Shown here: positions 24,301 to 34,449 of the stretch, piece by piece
Numbering within the stretch: position 1 is the stretch's first letter
How the letters are laid out: each line of letters starts with the position of its first letter
Virus record (IMG/VR): IMGVR_UViG_3300017742_000008
Location: 1 to 56,226 of that record
Direction: 5' to 3' (one strand)
DNA: 56,226 nucleotides
Origin: a virus
Notes under the pieces: model-generated
What the model was told of the DNA's origin: nothing
Seen by the model: only the letters and a program-made list of their open reading frames with translations
Database searches by the model: none
Translations under genes and position numbers: made by a program

Positions 24301-27300
24301 AAAGTCTGATCTTGCGTTCTCATCAGAAAAATCATCAACAATAAATCCGGATTTTGTTCTACCATCTGAGTTATCATGCAAGGCTTGAGATTCAAGCAAA
24401 GATAGAGAAAGAACATCTTCGACTCTATCCACGCGTTGCTTAATTTTTAGAATGTCTTGCATGGTAAATCTTGAATTGTCTTTACTTTCAATACTCACTT
24501 CTTGCTCTGCATACCTTACAGCAGGTGGAACAATCATAGTAGATATAAGCATGGAATCTTTAGGAATTTCTGGTTCGTTACTTGTTACGCTTGCATTTCC
24601 AGGAATAGCTTTAAACTCATTCTTTTCTGTAAGAATAATATTGATTGTTTGACCACGGAAAATATCAAAGTCACTACTAAATGTAGTATCTGGTATTACT
24701 CTTACGCCCGTGTTTTCAAATTCTCTAAATGTAAATGATAGAGGATTAGAAGCAGTTGTTGTTACTAACTTTTGTCTCAGTCTAAAATCTACTGTGTTTC
24801 TTAAATTAATGCCTGCAAGAGGTTCGCTATTTTTAATAGGCTGAGGTGTATCAAAATATCTTGGATCGACATCAAAGAAACCAGCACCTTTATAGGAATC
24901 TACATTAAAGTAGAACGATGAATTAGCGTCTGCTTCAAAGTATGAGAAGAAGACTACTAAGTCACCATTTGCTGGAGCTGCTACATCAGGTTTTCTAATG
25001 ATAGAAGAAACATTGTAAGAATTTAATCTTTGTCCATTATCAAAGATATAATTTTCTGTAACATCAGAACCTTGTACTTTTGAATCAAGTCCAGTATAAG
25101 TAACACTTTGAGTAAATGCATCATTTCCTGCTGGGACTTTTACAGTTAAGATTTCATTAGCAGTAAATTCATTACCTGTAAGATAAATAACTTCAAGTTT
25201 ACCAGAATCTCCAGTACCACTTTTTGTGTTGTGATAACCGGTTTGAGAAACTAAACTGGAAACTTCATTTTCATCTGGTGTATTTTGTAAAGCAATAATT
25301 GCTTTTGTGCCACTGTTCTTACCAGTTAGAATTGTACCTACTGGAATAGCACCACCACCTGAGATTGTAACATCAATTTTAGAGAATGAAGCATTTGGAA
25401 CTGTAGTGCTAGTACCCCATGTATTGTTTGTTGTACCTTGACGAACTCCATAAACTTTGTAAACATCTGGATAGTAAAGATTGATAATTCTATCAACGGC
25501 TGACCAACTAGTATTAATAACGTTTGATCTTGTAATATCGCTAGTATTTCTAATTTTTAGTGCAGCAAATTTAAGATTTTTCGTGATTTCAGTAGCATCA
25601 TCAATAATTGCTCTATCGAAAAGACCATTTCTAGCCATTCCACCATTGTTTGAACTCCACTGCGTATCATTTAGTTGCGGAGTAACAGCAAGGCCACCAG
25701 CACCAGACTCGATTGTTGGAGCATTTTTGTAGAGAACTTCAAAGTTGTTATCATATGGTTGTACGCTTTCACCACGTCCAGATGAAAGCTCTTGATCTGT
25801 AGTACCAAAGAGTGCAGAACCTACATTTTTCAGTGTAGTGATTCCATCAGGACTATCTACTGTTGCTGTAAATGCTGCATCTGAATCGCCAGCTGCTAGA
25901 CCTACAATTTTATTTACTTGAGAGAATTTAAACTGATATGCGCTTTGAATTTTGACTTCAGAATCAGCTGATGTAATACCACCAATTTCACCAGTTAATG
26001 TAGTACCAGCATCAAAGGTTTTTGATGCATTCACTACTAAGAAACCTTTGCTTCTAGATAGTCCAGCTACTTTAGCACCTTCAGGTGATTGTGCTGTAGT
26101 CCAATCTGAGTCAGCATTGTTTGTACCATTTAGTTTTACAACATAACCTTTTGAATTACCAGAACGAACTTCTTGACCTTCAATTAAGCTAGCAGCAATA
26201 TCCGAGTCAGATGCACCACCAGAAAGATTCACATGCATAAACATTCTAACATCGTGTAGATAAAGATCACCTTTGTTAGAACCTTTATCTCTAAATGCAT
26301 ATGCTCTTGCATAACCAATTGTATTACTTTCTGAATCTTCTAAAGCTAATCTATTTAGATAAGAGTCAGGACCATTACCAGCTGCACCATCAAAACCAGG
26401 CAAAGCTCTATGATTTGCCGATTTTACTTCTACGTACGGTACACCAGTAACTGGAATTTTAAAATTATTTACACGATCTGTTTTTAGCTGTCGAGAAATA
26501 GGAACATGTACATCAGTAAGAGATGAAACACGGTAACCATTTACATAACCAATGCCATCAGAAAGAACAAGATCAAATGTTTCAGAATCTTCTAAGTTAT
26601 CTACAATTTTTGGTGTAAACGGATTTACAACATAACTACCAGATTCTTCTTTTGTTCTAAGAGCAAGTTGATCATTTAAAGATGCATAAATTGGATTTGG
26701 CGAACCGTTTGGATTCGAAGCAGCACCTTTGATTACACCATTTTCTACTTCAATTTGTTTGTAAAACTGTGGATCAGAACCTTGATCAAGGGTATTTTTA
26801 ATAACAACTGAAAGAGAATTCTGAAGTCTGTTTGCACCAGGTGCACCTTCATTTGTGGATCCTCTAGCATTATCAAACAAAGTTGCATCATCATTAGCTG
26901 TAATAGCTTGAGATTGAACACTAAATCCAATTGCTGCTGTTGGTTTATGACTCGTGTTAGAAATTACAACATTTTGTTCTGCAATTCTAGAAAAGAAACC
27001 ATCAATATAATATACGCCATCTTGAACAATTGCCATAGTAGCATCAGTCACAGAACTAAATACATTTACATATGTTTGCGTAAGAGCTGGATTATCTTCG
27101 TTTCGTGCATAGACAAAACCCTGATCTGAATCAGTAAATCTCTTTTTGGAAATATAAGAAAGATAAATTCTACCAGCTTTTGCTGTTCCTGTAATACCTT
27201 TAGGTGTTCTAAATACTTTCGCCTTCACATCACCAGCAGCATTAGAAACAATCATTTCTGAAAAGTCTTCTAACGCACCTTCAATTGAACCAGTAATAGA

Positions 27301-27573
27301 GTCTGAAAGAGGGAAGTTTACGTTTCCAGTTCCAGATACTAGAGTCATTGCATAAGCATCAAAATTCAAAGCAATGTTACCATCAGTAACTTGCGATCCA
27401 TCTTTGAATACATGGTTACCAAATCTAGTAACTTGCTTTTGTAAGAGAGTTTGTAGTTGAGTTAATTCTCTTGCTTGTACAGCAAATCCTGGACGAAATA
27501 AGACTCTTAAATAGTCTTTTGCTTCATCATAATCATCGAAGTAGGGAGCTACATTTAGGTTAATAGTTGCCAT
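21382..27573 (-). CDS. Giant virion structural protein (DUF4815-type), 2063 residues
   Basis: The N-terminus, with NVAPYFDDYDEAKDYLRVLF, RPGFAVQARELTQLQTLLQK and RFGNHVFKDGS, is the hallmark of the DUF4815 family of large tail-associated proteins in marine T4-like phages. The remainder is beta-rich with repeated immunoglobulin-like and carbohydrate-binding-looking segments. A coiled segment lies near residues 1050-1080 (DNSRFTMQDILKIKQRVDRV). Eleven DS(D/E) motifs occur, fewer per residue than in the neighbours. The gene is about 11% of the window. A late promoter lies 25 nt upstream and a GATGGAT ribosome site before the ATG. Confidence 0.8.
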   Translation of the reverse strand: MATINLNVAPYFDDYDEAKDYLRVLFRPGFAVQARELTQLQTLLQKQVTRFGNHVFKDGSQVTDGNIALNFDAYAMTLVSGTGNVNFPLSDSITGSIEGALEDFSEMIVSNAAGDVKAKVFRTPKGITGTAKAGRIYLSYISKKRFTDSDQGFVYARNEDNPALTQTYVNVFSSVTDATMAIVQDGVYYIDGFFSRIAEQNVVISNTSHKPTAAIGFSVQSQAITANDDATLFDNARGSTNEGAPGANRLQNSLSVVIKNTLDQGSDPQFYKQIEVENGVIKGAASNPNGSPNPIYASLNDQLALRTKEESGSYVVNPFTPKIVDNLEDSETFDLVLSDGIGYVNGYRVSSLTDVHVPISRQLKTDRVNNFKIPVTGVPYVEVKSANHRALPGFDGAAGNGPDSYLNRLALEDSESNTIGYARAYAFRDKGSNKGDLYLHDVRMFMHVNLSGGASDSDIAASLIEGQEVRSGNSKGYVVKLNGTNNADSDWTTAQSPEGAKVAGLSRSKGFLVVNASKTFDAGTTLTGEIGGITSADSEVKIQSAYQFKFSQVNKIVGLAAGDSDAAFTATVDSPDGITTLKNVGSALFGTTDQELSSGRGESVQPYDNNFEVLYKNAPTIESGAGGLAVTPQLNDTQWSSNNGGMARNGLFDRAIIDDATEITKNLKFAALKIRNTSDITRSNVINTSWSAVDRIINLYYPDVYKVYGVRQGTTNNTWGTSTTVPNASFSKIDVTISGGGAIPVGTILTGKNSGTKAIIALQNTPDENEVSSLVSQTGYHNTKSGTGDSGKLEVIYLTGNEFTANEILTVKVPAGNDAFTQSVTYTGLDSKVQGSDVTENYIFDNGQRLNSYNVSSIIRKPDVAAPANGDLVVFFSYFEADANSSFYFNVDSYKGAGFFDVDPRYFDTPQPIKNSEPLAGINLRNTVDFRLRQKLVTTTASNPLSFTFREFENTGVRVIPDTTFSSDFDIFRGQTINIILTEKNEFKAIPGNASVTSNEPEIPKDSMLISTMIVPPAVRYAEQEVSIESKDNSRFTMQDILKIKQRVDRVEDVLSLSLLESQALHDNSDGRTKSGFIVDDFSDENARSDFGDPNFRASIDSQQKTLYPLSVDSFFNVQKVDNGTNIDEYYLNQTPGYIVKSYDQEEVLSQTFASETIRINPYNTWIYAGDLNLDPPQDYWKDDSRRVVSGHVVDRTSFGGGIESVPESVFNNLRSTSTQVAGSAKESTSYQWAGTTKTSTSYMFRSREDISRAAVRRKFGVVKFTNSQGSRQRVKITQKIRAGKKINTTRASFADERTIKTEFRTKEVRAIDDAFMRSITVKFDVQGMRPNVPLKVEFDGVDVTRFVQQTPFDPTATTREYGALGSLTSDNIGELRGRFTIPANTFKTGVKRFIITDLDGANTTFAAGSFTSRGYFDVGEMVSVRAQTIRNNVTIARNSTNVSRVESTTAKYEDPIAQAFTLPLDAGSNPNNFDPNIDAPRRTGSFITSVDVWLGFVDTRDLQNQVQCQIRNMINGYPGPEIIANSRVTVSKSNENLTTPTVETNFRFDAPCYIEAYKEYCIVLLTPSDKTTAWTAVQGQNDVITGGKIDQQPNVGGYYGSFFKSQNNSTWTADQNRDMKFKVYRANFGTEDASITFKDTNNFYANPIGQTYDGLALETFENSHFVKVYHENHGMYGPNDTHQVRILGAQGNNLFPSSNDSEDARFNSASNLNGIPVTLINNVDGISNLTSTASGKTHNVKYATKDSYFIDLSEADSEQSYVSWRKGVKAGKGGGTNTVATSNIQFDRVKTNISPVLFDGTNATSEIKTTSGSIVDVRPASNKYGYNTNSIYYQNPNIKTDFAEADVDEFVDFNFPQIVQNTLNKTNTSDFENKLTFTNTNEYLSPIVRVDAMSTMFTEKYVVGDFITDSELETGFTTTQVTVADSENVHNEFISYIAAVQNNKEFAQYITNEVELEVPANQLKVLFDADMEPGSELIVQYKARPVGDNTPFEDFDWQTFPRNQAVNETNFDSFPSSSDFVEYSLIEEVAEEFEAFKIKIIFKVQNESFIPAIKDLRIIAVI

Positions 27574-27597
27574 TGTTATCCATCTTTATATTTTTTA

Positions 27598-27605
27598 TAT
27601 TTATT
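27598..27605 (-). promoter_or_regulatory. Late promoter octamer for the giant structural gene
   Basis: AATAAATA on the minus strand overlaps the gp8 stop region, 25 nt upstream of the ATG at 27573, with a GGAT ribosome site between. Confidence 0.55.
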
Positions 27606-29005
27606 TAGAATTTTAGGATGATATTCAAAGATTCAATCTGATCATCATCTCTTGATAAAGCATTTTCTAAATAATCAACAGTAAGAACTTGACCACTGTT
27701 AAATCTTATTTCTTGTGCAAATTTCTTTGAAATCGTATTATCGTGACTCGTGCTTGTCAATAAGTCACTATCGTTAAAGTTTTTCTCTAGTTTACCTACA
27801 TTTAAATAGTAAAGAGTATTACCTGAAGAAGCTACTGGTTTTCCAGCAAAGTCACTATCGCCTGACTTATAGAAAATACTATTGTCATCAAAAAGTGATT
27901 GACTATTTAAAGTCACTTTATTAGCAATAGTGTAATATTCTTCAGAAGCAATTTTTTGTGTGTTTTTATCTACAGGATTTTTAATAACACCAATCATTGA
28001 GAAATCATTTTGAGCAATGTTTTTAAAATCACCAGACTCAGGAATAGCTCTTGATGTAAGCATTACATTAAATGCTTTAAGTTCATCAGGAGCATTACTA
28101 GCATGACCTTCACTAGGAGCGATATCAGCTTTGAATATTGTGTATGCTGTTTGATCTGAATCAGAGTCATCATAAGCTACAGGAATAGCTGTGTAACCCT
28201 TACCTGGTTGATCTACTTGAAACTGCCATTTTAAATCGCTATCATTATTTCTAGTCGCAGTTCCTAAAAATTCTTGTGTAACGCTACTTCCAGTACCATC
28301 TCTTAAACGAAGCGGTATAGAAGTCTTATTAGTAAAGTTTCTAATATCTGAATCATTTGCAACAGGGTTAATTCTAATATTCCAAACTCCGCCTACAACA
28401 GCACTATTTTGAGCTTGGAGTTGATCGTATTTTGCCGTACCACTTGTTGTGCTTTGAGCATCAGTAGTAGTAATTTTTTCTGGAACAGGCATATATGTAT
28501 TATTCAAGAAAAGAATCGATTCTGAATTTGTAATAGTGTACATATACTGCCACCAGTGATTATCAACTGTTTTGAAAGCAGTGGAAGAAATACCAGTTGG
28601 TGGAACAGTAGAAACAGCGTTTGGCGCGAATAAACATTTATAAACATTTTGACGTGGTACACCCTGAACAACTTCAGTTGACAATACATAGAAGTCGCTA
28701 TCAGTAGTTACAGTATCATACCAACCAATATACTTTTTATTCTTAGACCAATTCTTTCTTGGTATAACTCTTGATACGCCACCAGGTAAAACACGGTGCA
28801 TAGTAACAATATTTCTATATACTTGCACAAGATCTGAATCAGTAATTTCTTCAGACAAATCACTATCAGCAAATGGATATGCGGTTTGATCTGAATACGC
28901 TACATAGATGTAAAAAGTATCATCGTTTGTCGTATCACGAATTAAATCACGGATGCCGCCTGAAAGTGCGGATTTTATAGATGTTGTAAATTTACCAATA
29001 GACAT
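27605..29005 (-). CDS. gp8: Baseplate wedge protein gp8
   Basis: The segment MHRVLPGGVSRVIPRKNW (about 70-87) matches T4 gp8 (VLPSMLDAVIPRRDW), followed by PRQNVYKCLFAP and a WWQYMYTI segment, equivalents of VYRCLD and VWEYLFEI. It also has the C-terminal LNIILKF ending that resembles T4 gp8 (INILFTF). T4 gp8 is 334 residues; this is 466, with extra loops that contain most of its nine DS(D/E) motifs, such as ADSDLS, TDSDLV and DDSDSDQ. gp8 forms the dimeric part of each wedge. It sits 3 nt downstream of gp7, as expected for a coupled wedge operon. Confidence 0.85.
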   Translation of the reverse strand: MSIGKFTTSIKSALSGGIRDLIRDTTNDDTFYIYVAYSDQTAYPFADSDLSEEITDSDLVQVYRNIVTMHRVLPGGVSRVIPRKNWSKNKKYIGWYDTVTTDSDFYVLSTEVVQGVPRQNVYKCLFAPNAVSTVPPTGISSTAFKTVDNHWWQYMYTITNSESILFLNNTYMPVPEKITTTDAQSTTSGTAKYDQLQAQNSAVVGGVWNIRINPVANDSDIRNFTNKTSIPLRLRDGTGSSVTQEFLGTATRNNDSDLKWQFQVDQPGKGYTAIPVAYDDSDSDQTAYTIFKADIAPSEGHASNAPDELKAFNVMLTSRAIPESGDFKNIAQNDFSMIGVIKNPVDKNTQKIASEEYYTIANKVTLNSQSLFDDNSIFYKSGDSDFAGKPVASSGNTLYYLNVGKLEKNFNDSDLLTSTSHDNTISKKFAQEIRFNSGQVLTVDYLENALSRDDDQIESLNIILKF

Positions 29006-29008
29006 TAA

Positions 29009-32000
29009 TTATTTTCTCTTCTTATCCAAAGGATACCGAATCACAGAGTCACTATCTAAGATTTGAACTGTAGTATTTATTCCAGTCAGGTAATATGGCT
29101 GAATTACTGGCATAGAAGTGGTGTTTTCTGAATCACCATAAATGCCAAAAGCTTTCTTAGAATGAGGTGCTTTTCTAGTTACAAATTTTGTAACTCTTCT
29201 TTGTTCATCTAATCTATACTTATTACGAATTCTAGATTCAGGAGCTAACTTGTCCGAATCATAATCTGAATCAGAATAATCATTAGAAATATTCATTCTA
29301 GAAGCATAGTCGCCTACAATTTGCCAACCTGTAGAAATGTCTGAATCTCGATTACTATTAAAATTATTATACTTTGCTTCGTAAGCTTCAAGATCATAAA
29401 GTGTTTCACGACCATCTATAAACGACAGTCTTTTTTCAAGATAAAGAGCTTCATTTAGTTCTTTAGCTTTTTTCTGCTGCAATTCAACTTTTCTATTTTT
29501 AGCTGAATCAAAAGTAATAGAATCACTATCGCTATCTTTGACTTTATCATATTTTACTTTACTAAATGGATTCTTAACAGCATCCCATCTAATAAAAGTT
29601 TCGTTAGTAAGATCAGAATCGTATGCTCTAATAAAACTTAAATCTTCATATGCAGTTTTTACAAGAACAATTGCATTTCTATTTTCATAACGGCTTGTGC
29701 TATAAAGACTTGGCTTATAATAAGTTTTAGAATTTGTTGAAATATAAGTTGGATCAGTATCATAGCTTTGAGTTGAAATCGACCGCATAAAGAAATCAGA
29801 ATCAATTCCAGATCTTAAAGCCCAACCATTAGAATTTGCTTGGTTGTCTTTTGAATTTCTATAAAAATACATAGTGTAATTGTCGTATTCTGAATCACTA
29901 TCAAAGTTATTTACAATATCACTATAATGACCTTCACTATCGAATACTGTCCATTCACTATGTATCAAACCAACTGGCTCATAATCAAACCAAGCATTAC
30001 CATGTTGACCAATCTCTACACTGCTAGCAGCTTGTCTTGTGTAGTCAGCAGTCAAAAGAGTACCTGTTGCGTCATTAGTTAAAGAAACTAAATTGTATGG
30101 ATTTGATTCAAATGTAACACTATCAGAAAGTACAACTTGTCCAAGTCGTGATGCATCATCGTAAAAATCATCATCAGCATCAAAGGTAAATGATAGTTCT
30201 TCAATATCAGTTTGACCTTGTACTACATCAGTTGACAAACTGATATTTTGATTAGAGTTAACATTTAACTCTCCAAACAACTGTAAACCAGCCGGATGAA
30301 GTGTAGTTTTTACTTTACCTTTCCAATCTTTAATTGGCAAGCTAGACTGAATAATGTAAGAAAATTCAGAAATTGTAAAGTTGTCTCTAATTACTCCACC
30401 AGAAACAGAACTTAAAAAACCAGATTCATCTAGATATCTTTTTTGTGTAAGAGAAACTGTATTGAATGTCGTTTTCAGCTCTGGCGAAGAATATCTTGTT
30501 ACAACGTTAGATATTGGAAAAGTTTCTGGAGTTAGAACTTGACCATTTTCAGGACTAATTCTTGCTATTCTAAGGATAGAAAATTGTTTATTATCATAGA
30601 ATGAGATATCAGAAATATTTGGAAAAAGTAAATCACTATCACCACTTGATCCATTGGATTTAGCATTTTGAACGCGCGAGATAGTGTAAGATCTTGAATC
30701 AGCAGATTTAGAACTAATTACACCGCCATATCCTGTTCCAGTAAACTTACCAATGCTATAATTACCAGCATTTTCTGAATCTGCTTCTCTAGGCGAAACA
30801 ATAACTTCAGTGCTATACTGAACTGAAAGATCTGAATCATTAAAAGATTTTAATCCTAACTGATCAAAGTGAAAATCATCTAATCTATAAAGACTTGGCT
30901 GATCAATAGTAACAGTAAATACATAATGTTTTTTAAGACCAGTTAAATCACTATCAGAATCGACTGTAACTACTGCTCCAGCCCCAAGATTATTAACAAA
31001 ATCTGAATCAGCCAAATATCTTTGAATAATAATCGGATTTCTAGATTCAGTATCTAGACCATCAATATCAGAATCTGAAAAAGTTTTAAATTGGAATTGA
31101 AAGTTTTCCGAATCCCATTTAACAGGTAATTGAATGTTACCAATTGTTGTTCTAGAACCTGAATTGCCAAAGGCATAATCACTATCATAGAAAAATTTAA
31201 TTTTTACTAGTTCACTATCATTTTCGAAACTTTGCGTTTGAGCATCAGGTTCAAAGTACTGAAACTCAACAATTGAACCAACGGTGATGTCTTCATTTTG
31301 AGCAATATCAAAAGAGATAGGTGCAAAGATTTGTGGAACACCTAATTCATCTGAATCAAAAAAGCCTGAATTTGTAATTGATAGATTTTGAATTGCGCCA
31401 ACACTTTCAGACCAACCAGCAACACTAGCACCAGAACCAGTAGCAGTTCTAACAAATGCTTGAGGTACAGTAGTATATGCTCCACCTTGGTTAATTGGAA
31501 TAGAAGTATCTACAAAATCATCTGATAAATAACCATTGTTATTTGCACCAGTTCTAGCATTAACACCATCAATTTGAGTAATAGCACCTTGTAAATCTAC
31601 TGCAGTAATAACAGCAATAGCTCCAGCACCAAGTCTGGAATCTTCATTTATGAATTCAATTGTATCATTTACGCGGTAATTAAGACCTCTATTTCTAATA
31701 AAGATTCTTTCGATAGCACCAGTAGAAATTTGGTCAACAGATACATTAATATCTTCTTTGTCATCAGTAACTGAGATTAAATCTCCAACTCTCATTCCTG
31801 AAGATTTACCTACAACCTCCATAGAACTTACGTGACTAAGAATTTTTATGCCTACATTTTTTGTATTGTCAATAGGATCTCTTAAGATATATTCAGAACC
31901 TCTTGAAAGACTATTCATAATTGTTGTAGAATCAGGCAATTGACTTAGAATTAAAGTTAAAACTGGTTGAAATTCGTTTTCAGATCCAGAAAAATTTGTT

Positions 32001-32599
32001 CTTCTAATAACACCTTCATAAGTACCATCAACAACAACAAGCGATTGAGAACCTTCACTATCAACAGCATCAGAATCTAGTCTAATTGTAGCAAGTTCAT
32101 ACGTAAAATCTTCTAGTTTTTCAGCGTTATTGGTGATTGAAACTTTGATTTGCGCAAAGTTAACATACAATCCTTCGGAAGCTTGAATAATTTGATCTTT
32201 AGGTTCAAAGACATCAATTTTTTCGCCATACAATAAAGCAAAAAGCAATTCATAAGATTTAGGTGTACCTTTTGACAGGTAAATATCTCTTACCTTATTT
32301 AGCAAAAATGCATCTGTTACAGCATTACCAGCAATATCAATTGGAATTAACTGTCTTTGAAAGTGAACTACAAAATCATCTAGTGTTGTGTAAACATCGA
32401 TGTGTTTTTCAGCTTCAGCAATAAGAGTACCAGCATTTGGATTTCTTTTATATCTGTTTTTTACACTAGATGAATCACTATCACTGGAAGCTTCCAAATA
32501 TTCGTAATACGCTTCAAAGAATGTTTGAAACATCGGATGATCTGAACGAATAAAGTCAGGAAGTAAATCCTTGACTAATGGAAGTATATTTTTTGCCAT
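29009..32599 (-). CDS. gp7: Baseplate wedge protein gp7
   Basis: The first 150 residues contain FQTFFEAYYEYLEA, then KVRDIYLSKGTPKSYELLFA and LLYGEKIDVFEP, matching the conserved C-terminal part of T4 gp7 (FCEAYIQYL, FYSTKGIEASYKFLFKVLYNEEVEI). A later DWKGKVKTTLHPAGLQLFGE segment (about 766-785) corresponds to RWKSDVIRFVHPVGFGFI. The N-terminal 600 residues of T4 gp7 are missing and replaced by a different long region, mostly beta-rich, between these blocks and after them. About 26 DS(D/E) motifs lie in the added region, the largest number in any protein here. Confidence 0.78.
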   Translation of the reverse strand: MAKNILPLVKDLLPDFIRSDHPMFQTFFEAYYEYLEASSDSDSSSVKNRYKRNPNAGTLIAEAEKHIDVYTTLDDFVVHFQRQLIPIDIAGNAVTDAFLLNKVRDIYLSKGTPKSYELLFALLYGEKIDVFEPKDQIIQASEGLYVNFAQIKVSITNNAEKLEDFTYELATIRLDSDAVDSEGSQSLVVVDGTYEGVIRRTNFSGSENEFQPVLTLILSQLPDSTTIMNSLSRGSEYILRDPIDNTKNVGIKILSHVSSMEVVGKSSGMRVGDLISVTDDKEDINVSVDQISTGAIERIFIRNRGLNYRVNDTIEFINEDSRLGAGAIAVITAVDLQGAITQIDGVNARTGANNNGYLSDDFVDTSIPINQGGAYTTVPQAFVRTATGSGASVAGWSESVGAIQNLSITNSGFFDSDELGVPQIFAPISFDIAQNEDITVGSIVEFQYFEPDAQTQSFENDSELVKIKFFYDSDYAFGNSGSRTTIGNIQLPVKWDSENFQFQFKTFSDSDIDGLDTESRNPIIIQRYLADSDFVNNLGAGAVVTVDSDSDLTGLKKHYVFTVTIDQPSLYRLDDFHFDQLGLKSFNDSDLSVQYSTEVIVSPREADSENAGNYSIGKFTGTGYGGVISSKSADSRSYTISRVQNAKSNGSSGDSDLLFPNISDISFYDNKQFSILRIARISPENGQVLTPETFPISNVVTRYSSPELKTTFNTVSLTQKRYLDESGFLSSVSGGVIRDNFTISEFSYIIQSSLPIKDWKGKVKTTLHPAGLQLFGELNVNSNQNISLSTDVVQGQTDIEELSFTFDADDDFYDDASRLGQVVLSDSVTFESNPYNLVSLTNDATGTLLTADYTRQAASSVEIGQHGNAWFDYEPVGLIHSEWTVFDSEGHYSDIVNNFDSDSEYDNYTMYFYRNSKDNQANSNGWALRSGIDSDFFMRSISTQSYDTDPTYISTNSKTYYKPSLYSTSRYENRNAIVLVKTAYEDLSFIRAYDSDLTNETFIRWDAVKNPFSKVKYDKVKDSDSDSITFDSAKNRKVELQQKKAKELNEALYLEKRLSFIDGRETLYDLEAYEAKYNNFNSNRDSDISTGWQIVGDYASRMNISNDYSDSDYDSDKLAPESRIRNKYRLDEQRRVTKFVTRKAPHSKKAFGIYGDSENTTSMPVIQPYYLTGINTTVQILDSDSVIRYPLDKKRK

Positions 32600-32601
32600 T
32601 A

Positions 32602-34443
32602 TTATTTAGCTCTACTTACGTTATATGTTGCCAAGGCTTCTTTATCATCTTGGCTAATTGCTCTTGCTGTAGAATCACCAATAGACATTTGAAGTAAATA
32701 GTTATCTTTTGCTTCTACATCAAAAGACTCTGGAATTACTATAATACCAATTTTACCATCTTGCGGGTCAAAGTCACTGATTTCAACTTCACCAGTAGTG
32801 TAGTTAATAGATCCTGCACTTGAATTTACTACAATTTTATCACCTTCAACTATATCAACTAAAAGCAAAGTACCTCTACCATCATCTAATAATTGAGATT
32901 GATTAGCTCTACCCTGTCTCTTAAATAAAGTGCTTGCAAGTACTGCACCTTGAGAAGCTTCTCCAGCATAAGTTACTTCGTGTAATCTATTACCAAAAGA
33001 AAATTCTGGAACATCTAAAATTCCATCTTTAGCAACTACATCAAATCTTAAATTAATTCTTGGGTTTGCTGAAGTGATAGCAGTGTCAAGATTTAAAATT
33101 TCAGTAGTTAGTTTGGAAACTTGAAAACTTTTTAAGAAATCGCCGATGTAAGTAGTATTCAATGTGTTATAAAGTGCGTTAACTTGAGCTACTAAATTTT
33201 CAGGTGTGCCATTCAAATTAGATGGATCATATTGAATTACAGTTTTAGCAATAACCTTAATAATATTTGGATCAACAATTTCAGGTCTAACTGTAACGAG
33301 ATTAAACTTAGATAAAATATCTCGGGTAATGGTCAACTTTGCTTGTTCTGTTAGTTTATCTGCATTTTTAGGTTTAATTGAAAAGAAAACCTTGCCTGGT
33401 TTTCCAACTTTTTCTCCACCATAAACACTGATTGTCTGAATATCTGAATAGTTTTGTTTTAAAATAGTTTCATAATCTTTTTCTGTAACAGCTCTAAACT
33501 GCGATTGAAACCAATTTGGAGCGTTATCTTTAATTTCTCTAATAGATTCAGGTTCAGATCCACCTTCAGCAATGGTTGAAGAAGCAATAGTGAAATCACC
33601 AGTAGTAGGTGCGACACCGTTTGCGGCTGAACCACTTGTTACAAGATACGAAACCAAAATCTCTTCACCAACTTGTAGTTTCTTACCAATAACGCCATTA
33701 CCAAATCTCAGTCTGTAGTTTCCATCACTAACTTCTTCTAAAAAGTAGATAGTACTCTCATCGTTTATCGATGTGATGCCTTGTTCTGATGGGCTTACTT
33801 GTGTATACTTTACAGCGTTTGAATAAGTACTAGCAGATCCACTCGTAAAAGTGTCTTCTTGAGGATTTACAAGAACAGTAAGTGTGCTAGTATCTACATT
33901 TGCATTATTGATTTCAAATACAGGAAATTCTTCTCTAACATTATCTACAATAAATCTCTGAGTAATTGGCGTGCCTTCATAAACTGAAACTTTAATAGTC
34001 TTTTCAGTTCCTACTGGATCAGTATCATCAAACTGAAGAGTGTTACTATCTAAAGGAAAGAATCTAAATGTTGTAGTTCCAGAAGATGCCGTAAATGTAG
34101 AATATGCTGGAATCGTAACAAAGTTAGAAGAAGCTTTTTGAACTGACAAACTAAGAGTAGAAGTAGCAGAAGTTGCACTGCGTGGTGTGTAGTTCAGCAT
34201 TCTTGCAATTGATACTACATTTTTTCGAAGCAATGCGCTATCAAGGAACATCTCATTTACCAAGAAATTTGCTGTAAGATTATTATAGTGGGTGTTGTAA
34301 GCAAGAACATCCATCAACAAATTTAAACTTGATCCAGTGAATTCATAATCTTGGAATTCTGGTCTATTTTTAAAATATCTTACTAGATCAGATTTAATAT
34401 CATCAAAATCTAGGTTTGCGATTACAGGTCTGTTATCAGCCAT
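32602..34443 (-). CDS. gp6: Baseplate wedge protein gp6
   Basis: A full-length gp6 (613 residues; T4 660). The N-terminus with NLDFDDIKSDLVRYFKNRPE, the GSSLNLLMDVLAYNTHYN segment and FLDSALLRKNVVSIARMLNY is diagnostic of gp6/gpJ-like wedge proteins, which form the ring at the inner baseplate. The central EKDYETILKQNYSDIQTI and VYGGEKVGKPGKVFFSI are also typical. Unlike gp7 and gp8, which it contacts, it has no DS(D/E) motif at all. TAAGG lies upstream of the ATG, and the stop overlaps the region before gp7. Confidence 0.92.
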   Translation of the reverse strand: MADNRPVIANLDFDDIKSDLVRYFKNRPEFQDYEFTGSSLNLLMDVLAYNTHYNNLTANFLVNEMFLDSALLRKNVVSIARMLNYTPRSATSATSTLSLSVQKASSNFVTIPAYSTFTASSGTTTFRFFPLDSNTLQFDDTDPVGTEKTIKVSVYEGTPITQRFIVDNVREEFPVFEINNANVDTSTLTVLVNPQEDTFTSGSASTYSNAVKYTQVSPSEQGITSINDESTIYFLEEVSDGNYRLRFGNGVIGKKLQVGEEILVSYLVTSGSAANGVAPTTGDFTIASSTIAEGGSEPESIREIKDNAPNWFQSQFRAVTEKDYETILKQNYSDIQTISVYGGEKVGKPGKVFFSIKPKNADKLTEQAKLTITRDILSKFNLVTVRPEIVDPNIIKVIAKTVIQYDPSNLNGTPENLVAQVNALYNTLNTTYIGDFLKSFQVSKLTTEILNLDTAITSANPRINLRFDVVAKDGILDVPEFSFGNRLHEVTYAGEASQGAVLASTLFKRQGRANQSQLLDDGRGTLLLVDIVEGDKIVVNSSAGSINYTTGEVEISDFDPQDGKIGIIVIPESFDVEAKDNYLLQMSIGDSTARAISQDDKEALATYNVSRAK

Positions 34444-34449
34444 TTTTAT

